The notes under the pieces are model-generated. The model saw only the letters and a program-made list of their open reading frames with translations, searched no databases and was not told the origin of the DNA. DNA of 34,760 bases from Labilibaculum sp. (GTDB lineage: Bacteria; Bacteroidota; Bacteroidia; Bacteroidales; Marinifilaceae): assembly GCA_016760525.1 (NCBI GenBank), contig JAESUW010000046.1, forward strand, positions 1-34,760. The letters are read 5' to 3'. Within the stretch, counting starts at the first letter, position 1; every line of letters begins with the position of its first letter. Made by a program: the position numbers and the translations under genes. Shown here piece after piece: positions 1 through 6,949 of the stretch.

Positions 1-58
1 CTGATCAAGCATATAACATTTATGAATTATTCAAACAAAATGCTGTTCTAATTAGAAC

Positions 59-1129
59 TTAACCCTTTGAACTAACCAGATCAGCATAGATCTGAGTGGT
101 AGAAACGTTCTTGTGGGTTAGCATTTTGGATACAGTGTAAATATCTGTACCCAAGGCAATTTGTAATGTTGCAAAAGTGTGACGAAAACAGTGGAATGTT
201 ATTTTCTTATTGATACCAGCTTGTGCAATCCATTTTTTTAATGAATGATAGATCATACTTCGCTCCAAACCTTTAAATACTTCACCAATTTCTGGTTTTC
301 CGCATAGTTCAAGAGCTTCTTTACTAAGTGGGAGAGTAGTCTCCGTTTCTGTTTTTTCAGTTCGGATTCTCATACAATACCCTCCATCAGAAGCTAAAAC
401 AATTTCACTCCAGTCTAATTTACGAACGTCGCTAATGCGCAATCCGGTTAGGCATGCAAATAAGGATGCAGATTTCAATACAGGTATCTCACACGGAGTA
501 TTGGCCAATAGCTTTAATTCATCAAGTGTCAGGTATTCCCTTTTGGTATCTTCAATATCAATTTTTTCCAGAAAGTCATTACTATTTTCAGGAATATATT
601 TGTCTCTGTAAGCGATCTTTAAAAGCGCTCTAAAGGTTGAAAAGTAACTGGCTGCAGAGTTTTTTGAGACTCTTAGTTTTTTATGTTTGAGTTGTTTGGT
701 GTTTAATAGATATATTCTGAATTTTCTGCATAAATCAACAGTGACATCTTCAAATCGGCACTGTCCTTTTACAAAGTTTGAGAAATGGGCATTTACTATC
801 ATCCATTTTTGGTCTTTGTTTAAAGCAATTCCAGAAAAGAAATCCAGAAAATTGGCTTTTTGTTTGTGCTTGTCAAGGAAGTCAAATTCTTCATTAAGCA
901 GGGATTGTACACGAATCGCCCTGATGCCTTCCGCTTTTTGAAGTATCTCATTATTGTATTCCTTTTCCATAATGGTTTTGGGTTCCTCGAAAATGTAAAT
1001 GCCTAAATTCTCTCTTCTCGTCATTTTCATGGTGGCAGGATTCCGAATTGCTGGATAGAAATCAAGGTATAATGAATATCTGCCCTTAGTAATGGCCTTT
1101 TTTCGTAAAGTAACTTTTGTGCATGCCAT
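59..1129 (-). CDS. Tyrosine recombinase / integrase
   Basis: A 356-residue site-specific recombinase that would cut and rejoin DNA through a tyrosine-DNA intermediate. Residues 1-95 look like the arm-binding domain of Bacteroidota integrases, about 95-190 is the SAM-like core-binding domain, and about 195-356 is the catalytic domain. The catalytic set appears complete: R231 (TGLRISD), K259, H313 and R316 (HCFRH), H339 (LTHK) and nucleophile Y348 (IYADL). Length is usual for the family. It starts 4 bases after the stop of the HTH gene at 1134-2048, so the two are almost certainly one transcript. No sign of decay. Position next to the 3' end of mnmE suggests it belongs to an integrated element extending beyond the left edge; that part is inference. 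Confidence 0.93.
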   Translation of the reverse strand: MACTKVTLRKKAITKGRYSLYLDFYPAIRNPATMKMTRRENLGIYIFEEPKTIMEKEYNNEILQKAEGIRAIRVQSLLNEEFDFLDKHKQKANFLDFFSGIALNKDQKWMIVNAHFSNFVKGQCRFEDVTVDLCRKFRIYLLNTKQLKHKKLRVSKNSAASYFSTFRALLKIAYRDKYIPENSNDFLEKIDIEDTKREYLTLDELKLLANTPCEIPVLKSASLFACLTGLRISDVRKLDWSEIVLASDGGYCMRIRTEKTETETTLPLSKEALELCGKPEIGEVFKGLERSMIYHSLKKWIAQAGINKKITFHCFRHTFATLQIALGTDIYTVSKMLTHKNVSTTQIYADLVSSKG

Positions 1130-1133
1130 GCTG

Positions 1134-2048
1134 TTAAAGTTTTGGATTAAGAAGCTTGTCTAATTCAGTCTTGGAAACTTTGATATATCGTCCAGCTTTT
1201 ATTTTTTCAATGCTGTACTTTTTTATGAGAGCATATAGGCTGTCTCTTGAAATTTTAAATTTCAACATGGCCTCCTTAGTTGTATAATATTGTGGTTCCT
1301 TTTCTTTTATCAGGCCTTTTTCCTTTAAAATAGTCTGCCGGGAATAAAGCATATGTCTACCATCTCTTTTTTTTGGAACTCCGGTTCTGGATACAAGGGA
1401 ATAGATGGCAGTTTCAGTCATGTTTAATTCTTTACAGAGTTCAACAATCTTTGCCCAGTCGTTAATTTCTTGGATGTTTTCAGTATTATTTCTTTTAAAG
1501 TGATTATCAACATGGGTTTTGCTGTAATAGCTTTTTCCTTTCCTCTTTATTTTAGGAATCTTCTTTTCTCTAAGAATCTTGTACACCCAGGTATCGCCAA
1601 CATTAAATCGTTCTTTAATTTCAGGGAAAGAATAAAACTCCTGTTCTTTTTCCACTTTTTTAGTTGGATTAATTTGAAGTGATTTTGCTTTTGCAAACAT
1701 TTCATCAATGTCCCTTCGTTTGATCAGAGTTATACGGGGAGTTATTTGGGAAGCTTTTAATTGCCCTCTGTAGATCAGGTTATAAATTGTCTGTCTGCAC
1801 AGGCCAAGCAAGACAGAAGCTTCTGCTACTTTGAGAAATTCTTTGGTACTAAGAATCTCTAAAGTTTGATCCGTAGAATCAATTATACGCTGACGTGAAT
1901 CCTTTTGCTCTTTCTCCTCTCTTTTTCTTGCTTTATAAGCACTGGAATTGCACGCGTGGGAACAATACTTGGTTGTAGTCATTTTTGCAATAAATACCCG
2001 TTTACACCAAACACAAGTCTTTTCAATTTGTAAATTACTACTCATCAT
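1134..2048 (-). CDS. Zinc-finger, multi-HTH excisionase-like DNA-binding protein
   Basis: A 304-residue DNA-binding protein. A Cys4 knuckle (C12, C15, C29, C33) opens the protein. It is followed by four segments resembling MerR/excisionase winged helix-turn-helix units, at about residues 71-118, 138-185, 197-243 and 254-300. Each has the pattern of a helix pair, a basic turn and a short beta wing ending in a hydrophobic helix. Single excisionase-type HTH proteins normally carry one such unit, so four in tandem suggests binding to an extended array of sites. It lies directly upstream of the integrase and is probably cotranscribed, which points to a directionality or control factor for recombination. 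Start could be M1 or M2, three bases apart. The function is inferred from fold and neighbour only. Confidence 0.8.
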   Translation of the reverse strand: MMSSNLQIEKTCVWCKRVFIAKMTTTKYCSHACNSSAYKARKREEKEQKDSRQRIIDSTDQTLEILSTKEFLKVAEASVLLGLCRQTIYNLIYRGQLKASQITPRITLIKRRDIDEMFAKAKSLQINPTKKVEKEQEFYSFPEIKERFNVGDTWVYKILREKKIPKIKRKGKSYYSKTHVDNHFKRNNTENIQEINDWAKIVELCKELNMTETAIYSLVSRTGVPKKRDGRHMLYSRQTILKEKGLIKEKEPQYYTTKEAMLKFKISRDSLYALIKKYSIEKIKAGRYIKVSKTELDKLLNPKL

Positions 2049-2106
2049 TTCGCCAATTTTTGTTTACTCACTTATACTATAGTCAATGTAAGTCTAATAA
2101 ATACAC

Positions 2107-2136
2107 TAACTTGCAAATGTGACTACTAACAAGTTA
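2107..2136. repeat. Inverted repeat upstream of the HTH/integrase pair
   Basis: TAACTTG at 2107-2113 and CAAGTTA at 2130-2136 form a perfect 7-bp inverted repeat with a 16-base spacer. It sits about 60 bases upstream of the HTH gene start. It could be an operator for the HTH protein or an accessory recombination site; the sequence does not decide between these. Confidence 0.4.
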
Positions 2137-2200
2137 CGAATAAATAGCATCTATTACAAATGAGATACAAAAAACAGGAGTTTGTGATGGATTACGATTG

Positions 2201-2232
2201 GCAAAAATAAAACCCCTTAATTATAAGGGGTT
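2201..2232 (-). terminator. Intrinsic terminator downstream of mnmE
   Basis: AACCCCTTA (2211-2219) and TAAGGGGTT (2224-2232) form a perfect 9-bp stem with a 4-base loop. On the minus strand it is followed by a T-rich tract (the complement of AAAAATAAAA at 2203-2212), as expected for ending transcription of mnmE. Confidence 0.8.
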
Positions 2233-2288
2233 GACGGTGTTCTAGTTAGTCTTTTTAAGGATGGATAGTTTATGTCTTTTTTTTGCCT

Positions 2289-3686
2289 TTACTTTCCGAT
2301 GCAGAAATTCTTAAAGATATTCCCCAGCACTTCATCAGTACTAATGTCACCAGTTATCTCGCCAAGGAAATGAAGACATTCACGAATATCCTGAGCCAGG
2401 AAATCTGTTGGGATTTGGCCTTCTAAACCACTGTTAACTCTATCGATACTCCCCAAAGCATTCTTAAGTGCCTCAAAATGTCGAATGTTAGTTACAATAA
2501 CATCTTGCTCGTTAATAGTACCCATGTTTACTGTTTTTAGCAGTTCATTGGTTAATAAATCGATATTTTGTTTTTGTTTTGCAGATATAAAAAGCACTTT
2601 ATCATCTGTTTGCACACCTGTTAAGCTGTTGGCGAATCCTTGTGTATCTGGAATCAAATCAATTTTATTGACACAAATAACCAAATGCTGAGCTTCACGA
2701 TCAATAGCTTGATTAACCTTAAGAATCGAATCATTTACATCTTCAATATTGCGGTCGGCATCAATCAGTAGAAGAACGATTTGAGCTTGTTTCATTTTGC
2801 TGTAAGTACGCTCAATTCCCATGCTCTCAATTTTATCAAGAGTGGTTCGAATACCTGCAGTATCGATAAATCGAAAAGTTATCCCGCCAAGGTTAATGGT
2901 ATCTTCAATCACATCACGCGTAGTACCGGCAATATCTGAAACAATAGCACGGTCTTCATTCAAAAGAGCATTTAATAATGTCGATTTACCAACATTTGTG
3001 TTTCCAACAATGGCAACAGGAACACCGTTCTTAATCACGTTTCCCAGTTCGAATGAATTAACCAGCTTCTGTATTAAGCTTTGGATTTCATTCACCAAAT
3101 TGCTTAGTTGAGTACGATCTGCAAATTCTACATCTTCTTCACCAAAATCCAATTCCAATTCTATTAAGGAGATGAAATTTAGCAATCGTCCACGCAAATT
3201 GGCAATTTCGTTAGAGAAACCACCACGCATTTGCTGTAACGCCACCTTATGAGCAGCGGCTGAACTTGATGCTATTAAATCAGCGACAGCTTCGGCTTGC
3301 GAAAGATCCATTTTTCCATTTAGAAAAGCACGTTGTGTATATTCCCCTGGATTAGCACTGCGAGCACCATTTTTTAGTAAAACCTGAAGAATGCGATACT
3401 GAATAAAAGGAGCACCATGACAAGCAATTTCAATGCTGTTTTCGCCTGTGTAGGAGTGAGGGGCTTTAAAAATACTAACTAAAACCTCGTCAATAATGTC
3501 ATCACCATCCTGAATAGTACCAAAATGAACCGTATTGGCCTTTTGCTTACTAATTTTCTTTGAACTAGCTGCAGTAAATACTTTATCGCAAATTGTAAGC
3601 GCATCGGCTCCCGAAAGGCGTACAATTGCAATGGCTCCATTTCCTGGAGCCGTAGAAATTGCACATATAGTAGATTGATCAATCAT
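2289..3686 (-). CDS. mnmE: tRNA modification GTPase MnmE
   Basis: MnmE works with MnmG to install the carboxymethylaminomethyl group on U34 of certain tRNAs, using GTP, a tetrahydrofolate one-carbon unit and glycine or ammonium. The 465-residue protein has the normal architecture. The N-terminal folate-binding domain spans about 1-120. A helical domain is split by the inserted G domain, with G1 GNTNVGKS 228-235, G2 GTTRD 254-258, G3 DTAG 275-278 and G4 NKID 340-343. The C-terminal FCIGK motif is present with Cys462. It is complete and unbroken. A TATCTTTG promoter element lies 27 bases upstream of the start and a terminator lies downstream. The 3' end, coding for FCIGK-stop, is a known target for genomic islands in other bacteria. 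Confidence 0.98.
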   Translation of the reverse strand: MIDQSTICAISTAPGNGAIAIVRLSGADALTICDKVFTAASSKKISKQKANTVHFGTIQDGDDIIDEVLVSIFKAPHSYTGENSIEIACHGAPFIQYRILQVLLKNGARSANPGEYTQRAFLNGKMDLSQAEAVADLIASSSAAAHKVALQQMRGGFSNEIANLRGRLLNFISLIELELDFGEEDVEFADRTQLSNLVNEIQSLIQKLVNSFELGNVIKNGVPVAIVGNTNVGKSTLLNALLNEDRAIVSDIAGTTRDVIEDTINLGGITFRFIDTAGIRTTLDKIESMGIERTYSKMKQAQIVLLLIDADRNIEDVNDSILKVNQAIDREAQHLVICVNKIDLIPDTQGFANSLTGVQTDDKVLFISAKQKQNIDLLTNELLKTVNMGTINEQDVIVTNIRHFEALKNALGSIDRVNSGLEGQIPTDFLAQDIRECLHFLGEITGDISTDEVLGNIFKNFCIGK

Positions 3687-3712
3687 AGTTATCCAATTGT
3701 AATAATATTTTG

Positions 3713-3720
3713 CAAAGATA
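3713..3720 (-). promoter_or_regulatory. -7 promoter element of mnmE
   Basis: CAAAGATA on the plus strand reads TATCTTTG on the minus strand, a perfect match to the Bacteroidota TAnnTTTG element, 27 bases upstream of the mnmE ATG. No clear -33 TTTG was found at the usual spacing. The same octamer occurs at the arginine leader promoter. Confidence 0.65.
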
Positions 3721-3886
3721 GAAGAGAATTGCTAATTATGAATGTATATGTGGACTAAATCTGGATCTTTGTAACTTGTATTGCCTGTAGTTCTTTTATT
3801 TTTTTCATCTCTTCCTATTACTCTTTTTGCTTTATCCTTTTACCTTTGTGCTTGAATTGTAAAACAGGATTAAATCAACTAATAAT

Positions 3887-4240
3887 ATGAAATCACTAAC
3901 CGGTCGTTGGACTTTTAATGAAGATTTTGGCTTTGGCAAGGATGAAGGTTTTGCAGACTTGATTCAGGAAGGCGAAATAATAAAAGGAGTTATGGTTTAT
4001 ACGGAGAGAATTGATGATGAAACTCCATTTAGAGTTCAACAGGAGGTAGAAGGTAGTTTCGACGGTGTTAATTTTAAAGTGACGGGAACTAAAGTTGAAT
4101 TGTTAGATGTCGAAAAGGAATTTGAATACCATTTGGATACTTGGGAAGGAACTCTGAATGCTAATAATCAGATCGTAGGTCATAGTTACGATGATCATGA
4201 CTGTTTTGGTGTGTTTGTAATGGAACCAATTGAGATGTAA
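3887..4240 (+). CDS. Hypothetical small acidic soluble protein
   Basis: I do not recognise this 117-residue protein. It has no signal peptide or membrane segment and is acidic, with alternating hydrophobic and polar stretches that suggest a small beta-barrel or beta-sandwich (for example residues 30-40, 47-70 and 80-92). The opening SLTGRWTF resembles the G-x-W strand start seen in lipocalin-like folds, but that is only a resemblance. It stands alone: mnmE diverges from it on one side and the next gene converges from the other. The start ATG follows an A/T-rich stretch without a strong Shine-Dalgarno sequence, and a good terminator follows the stop codon. Confidence 0.7.
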   Translation: MKSLTGRWTFNEDFGFGKDEGFADLIQEGEIIKGVMVYTERIDDETPFRVQQEVEGSFDGVNFKVTGTKVELLDVEKEFEYHLDTWEGTLNANNQIVGHSYDDHDCFGVFVMEPIEM

Positions 4241-4263
4241 GAAAAACTGTTTAAGATATTGAC

Positions 4264-4300
4264 ATAAAAAAGATCGGTACGTGAGTATCGATCTTTTTTA
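4264..4300. terminator. Bidirectional intrinsic terminator
   Basis: AAAAAAGATCGGTAC and GTATCGATCTTTTTT pair through most of their length around a short GTGA loop (one G-U pair). A T-run follows on the plus strand and an A-run precedes it, so it can serve both the plus-strand gene ending at 4240 and the minus-strand gene ending at 4342. Confidence 0.85.
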
Positions 4301-4341
4301 TTGGGCCTATTTGATTCAATTAAATTACACTGGTTGAATTT

Positions 4342-4965
4342 TCAACTCATAATATTGAAAATGGCCAGACCAAACAGAATGAACCTCAAAAAACGGAACA
4401 ATCCAAATAAAAGATATCTTTTAAAGCTAAAATTGATAATCCCCGAAGCCATACTCACCATAGAAAATGGTAATGGCAACAGCGCTCCTACAACAATAAG
4501 CAAGCCACCCCATTTTTTCAGATTAGTAATGTGTTTTTGCATCTTGATCTCTACCGTTTTTTTAACAGCAGGGATGCTAAGTATGGTTTTTCCAATAAAA
4601 TAGGACACACAACCTCCCAGATACGAGAGTAGAGCCAGTAAAGAAAGATTAAGGCTCGGATCAGGCAGTGTTTTTACCCAGGCAATAAATAATTCGGGGG
4701 GAATTAAGCCTAATATAGATTCCGAAGTAAAAAAGATCATGAATACACTGATTGGTGAATAATCTTTAGTGGTTTCATGAAACAAACTATTAAAATCCAA
4801 CACATAATATTCCAGAAAAAGAATGAGAGCAACAAGCACAGCAAAAGGAACAGCAACATTCTTTAGAGTTGATCCAATAAATTGGTAGAAACCTGTATAT
4901 GAATAATATTGATGAAGAAGTTGAATTTTTGGTTTGCGATTTTTTCGCACAATATTTGTTTTCAT
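4342..4965 (-). CDS. VTT (DedA/YqaA-like) family membrane protein
   Basis: A 207-residue inner-membrane protein with hydrophobic segments at about 35-55, 70-96, 105-128, 152-178 and 183-205. The segments around SYLGGCVSYFIGK (114-126) and GALLPLPFSMVSMASGI (160-176) match the small-residue, Gly/Pro-rich re-entrant core of VTT-domain proteins. The family is related to DedA proteins linked to lipid scrambling and membrane homeostasis; the substrate of this member is unknown. The N-terminus is basic, consistent with an inside location. It converges with the 117-residue gene and shares its terminator. Related Bacteroidota proteins are sometimes mislabelled as dehydrogenases, and nothing here supports that. 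Confidence 0.8.
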   Translation of the reverse strand: MKTNIVRKNRKPKIQLLHQYYSYTGFYQFIGSTLKNVAVPFAVLVALILFLEYYVLDFNSLFHETTKDYSPISVFMIFFTSESILGLIPPELFIAWVKTLPDPSLNLSLLALLSYLGGCVSYFIGKTILSIPAVKKTVEIKMQKHITNLKKWGGLLIVVGALLPLPFSMVSMASGIINFSFKRYLLFGLFRFLRFILFGLAIFNIMS

Positions 4966-5033
4966 TAATTAATTGATCTGTTTAATCAGAATTTTTTTTC
5001 AAAAAGCAAGCTTGGTAATTATCTTTAACCTGA

Positions 5034-5063
5034 TTATGTATCTGATAGTAATCAGATACATAA
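5034..5063. repeat. Near-complete 30-bp palindrome
   Basis: A 13-bp perfect inverted repeat (TTATGTATCTGAT and ATCAGATACATAA) surrounds a 4-base AGTA spacer. It lies between the 98-residue gene and the VTT gene, both on the minus strand. There is no T-run on either side, so it is either a weak terminator for the upstream small gene or a protein-binding palindrome for the VTT gene. Confidence 0.6.
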
Positions 5064-5183
5064 ATATTATTTTGCATCAACGTAATAGTGAACTAAATTC
5101 CAACAAATCAGCCCAATATCAATAGTTAAATATCCATTGAAACAAATTTGTAATTGTCGAAATTTATTAAAGGCAAAGAGGAT

Positions 5184-5480
5184 TTAGGATTTGGGTGGCG
5201 GAGATTTAAGTTTTTGTCCACAAGGATTATTTATAACTTTGTTTGAATTATCAGAACTGTCAGTATCATACAAATAAAATTCTATTTTACTGTTAAAATA
5301 TACATTCAAATCTTCTACATCAGTATCCCCGGATTCCGATGAAGACTCATCTGTTTCGGGTATCATATCAGCCACCAATGCAAGCTTGTTTTCTTGTTTT
5401 ACCTTAATCATTTGTTGTATGATTGGTGTTACAAGAAAAAGCAGCGATAAAATAATCAGTAAAGCTGATGGATTTTTCAT
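5184..5480 (-). CDS. Hypothetical single-pass membrane protein
   Basis: An unrecognised 98-residue protein. Residues 7-25 form one strong hydrophobic segment (uncleaved anchor or signal peptide), followed by KVKQENK and a low-complexity acidic and serine-rich stretch (about 41-56, ETDESSSESGDTD). The tail has a second Ser/Asp-rich stretch and ends in a Lys/Pro-rich segment. The gene has a TACATTTG promoter element about 20 bases upstream of the ATG, which supports it being real. No function can be assigned; the acidic tail would face the periplasm if the anchor is N-in. Confidence 0.6.
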   Translation of the reverse strand: MKNPSALLIILSLLFLVTPIIQQMIKVKQENKLALVADMIPETDESSSESGDTDVEDLNVYFNSKIEFYLYDTDSSDNSNKVINNPCGQKLKSPPPKS

Positions 5481-5498
5481 GATTCAATATTCGTTGCG

Positions 5499-5506
5499 CA
5501 AATGTA
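5499..5506 (-). promoter_or_regulatory. -7 promoter element of the 98-residue gene
   Basis: CAAATGTA on the plus strand reads TACATTTG on the minus strand, a full TAnnTTTG match, about 20 bases upstream of the start codon at 5480. No -33 element is obvious. Confidence 0.5.
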
Positions 5507-5644
5507 TGAAAAATACAATGCAATACATTATCATTTTCTAAATTTAGAAATGATAATGCCTAAGTGTCCCGGTTTTTATTATTCAATATGATGCGGTTTA
5601 ATTGGTTAAGATTGAATCAGTCATATTTTTTTTGCACAATTAAA

Positions 5645-5675
5645 AGTAGGGTATTCCCCTACACGAAGTAGGAAT
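5645..5675. promoter_or_regulatory. Candidate regulator binding site upstream of the uspA-like gene
   Basis: AGTAGGG-TA-TTCCCC at 5645-5659 is followed by CTAC and then a direct AAGTAGG copy ending at 5672. AGGGTATTCCCCTAC and GTAGGAATAGCCCT can also fold as an interrupted hairpin. The same 15-base pattern, AGTAGGG-WW-TTCCCC, is found upstream of nhaA at 8969-8983. Its 3' edge is 47 bases upstream of the TACTTTTG promoter element, a position typical of an activator site. Confidence 0.55.
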
Positions 5676-5705
5676 AGCCCTGTTTTATTTCATTTTCATG
5701 ATCTG

Positions 5706-5713
5706 TACTTTTG
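5706..5713 (+). promoter_or_regulatory. -7 promoter element of the uspA-like gene
   Basis: TACTTTTG matches TAnnTTTG. It lies inside the longest possible reading frame of the following gene, which argues that translation starts at the later ATG (5731). The -33 region has only TTTT, consistent with activator dependence. Confidence 0.55.
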
Positions 5714-5730
5714 TTACGAAAATTAGATAC

Positions 5731-6561
5731 ATGCACTTAGTGAGTGAAACATACCCAAGCAACGAGAAGATTTTAATTCTTGCCGATTTTTCTGACAGGA
5801 ATTGGGACGCAATACAGTTTGCTATGAATTATCTTTATAAAGCAAATTCAGAAATATGTATTGTTCAAACCTGGCAAAGGCCAAATTTTGGTTCTTCCAT
5901 GGTTCGAGACCTTTCTCCGTATCTTCAGGAAAATACCGAAAATGAACTGGAAGGGCTTAAAAGAAAGCTATTGTCTCACTACTCTCTTTCAGCAGATCAA
6001 ATTCACCTATTGCCTTTTGAAGGCGATTTAAATACATTTTTCAAAAGTAAATTGTATACCAATGAAAATTGGCAAGTAGTTATGGCTCTCAATGAGGATG
6101 GATACCGAGTATCTGAGAATCCAAAAATCGTTGAAGTTATTGATAAGGTTGGGCATCCCTTATACATTCTGTCAGGATTGCAAGGAACTAAATTCATCGC
6201 AGATGGCTTTGTGTTATCCAATACATATATCCCATCACAATCGATTCTCAAAGCTCTTGGTAATATAACCGCTCAGAATAAAATTTTGTTTCAGGTGTGT
6301 GTGAATTCCTTGAAGCAATCACAACAGACCATTGAAAAATCAAAGAGAATCTATGAAGATAATTGCAGAAATGCCCGTTTGTTATTTTTAGAGTTGGGAA
6401 CAAGTACCGGACAGCAAGAATTTAATGATTTTGCAAAAGAAAAAGGGACAAGAGTAATGATTTTTGATCAAAATCGATATCGAAAGTTTAGTAGTGGCTT
6501 GAAATCTTATCTGGACACGTGGCTGGTAAGAAGTAAGGGTATTATTATTGGCAATTACTAA
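5731..6561 (+). CDS. Universal stress protein family protein
   Basis: A 276-residue protein when started at the ATG at 5731. The frame opens at an ATG at 5698, but a TACTTTTG promoter element at 5706-5713 would then be inside the gene, so the later start is preferred. The N-terminal half (KILILADFSDRNWDAIQFAM, then a second strand ICIVQTW) has the first strand-helix-strand of the UspA fold. The C-terminal half looks like a second degenerate Usp domain, ending in RVMIFDQNRY. No clear G-x2-G-x9-G-S/T ATP-binding motif is visible, so nucleotide binding is doubtful. Context with a histidine kinase/response regulator pair and nhaA suggests a role in stress or salt/pH adaptation. Confidence 0.7.
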   Translation: MHLVSETYPSNEKILILADFSDRNWDAIQFAMNYLYKANSEICIVQTWQRPNFGSSMVRDLSPYLQENTENELEGLKRKLLSHYSLSADQIHLLPFEGDLNTFFKSKLYTNENWQVVMALNEDGYRVSENPKIVEVIDKVGHPLYILSGLQGTKFIADGFVLSNTYIPSQSILKALGNITAQNKILFQVCVNSLKQSQQTIEKSKRIYEDNCRNARLLFLELGTSTGQQEFNDFAKEKGTRVMIFDQNRYRKFSSGLKSYLDTWLVRSKGIIIGNY

Positions 6562-6902
6562 ATAAATCGTAATGAAATTAGAGCAATAAATAAAATACAA
6601 ATAGTAAAATCAAATAGGGAATAATCACAAATAAATTTAGTTGGTTAATTGGGAATGAGACCGTGATTATTCTAAGGAAGGCTTCACATTATACAATGAA
6701 ATAGTGTAAACATAGTTATATCGTGTAAGCTTTCCTTATTTGATTTGCCAATTAGAAATTAATAGTTTTATATTATTTGCAACACGAACTAAAAATAGTT
6801 AATGTATGATGTTTTCGATAATATGGTTTGTGATTTTTGAAATCATACTCGACAAAATTCCAAAAACTAAATCGCCTAGGTAAAAGCTTTGCAGATTATT
6901 CG
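6562..6902. other. Intergenic region with two inverted repeats
   Basis: No gene was found here. It holds GAATAATCAC (6619-6628) with its perfect complement GTGATTATTC (6663-6672). Immediately after comes a longer hairpin, TAAGGAAGGCTT and AAGCTTTCCTTA, at 6673-6738, which extends with a bulged C and ends in a short T-run. The second is a plausible terminator for the uspA-like gene with an unusually long loop. The first may be an operator or part of a small structured RNA. Confidence 0.5.
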
Positions 6903-6910
6903 TAAGTTTG
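6903..6910 (+). promoter_or_regulatory. -7 promoter element of the histidine kinase/regulator operon
   Basis: TAAGTTTG is a full TAnnTTTG match, 39 bases upstream of the ATG at 6950. It overlaps the TTG at 6908 where the frame opens, so that TTG is not the start. No -33 TTTG at 19-21 bases was found. Confidence 0.55.
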
Positions 6911-6949
6911 TTCTTCTTCGTGGAACAGTACCCGAAATGCTTTTGGAAT

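Noticed and set aside
4301-4603. 100-codon plus-strand frame opposite the VTT membrane gene
   Set aside because: It lies entirely on or beside the opposite strand of a well-supported membrane protein and overlaps the terminator region.
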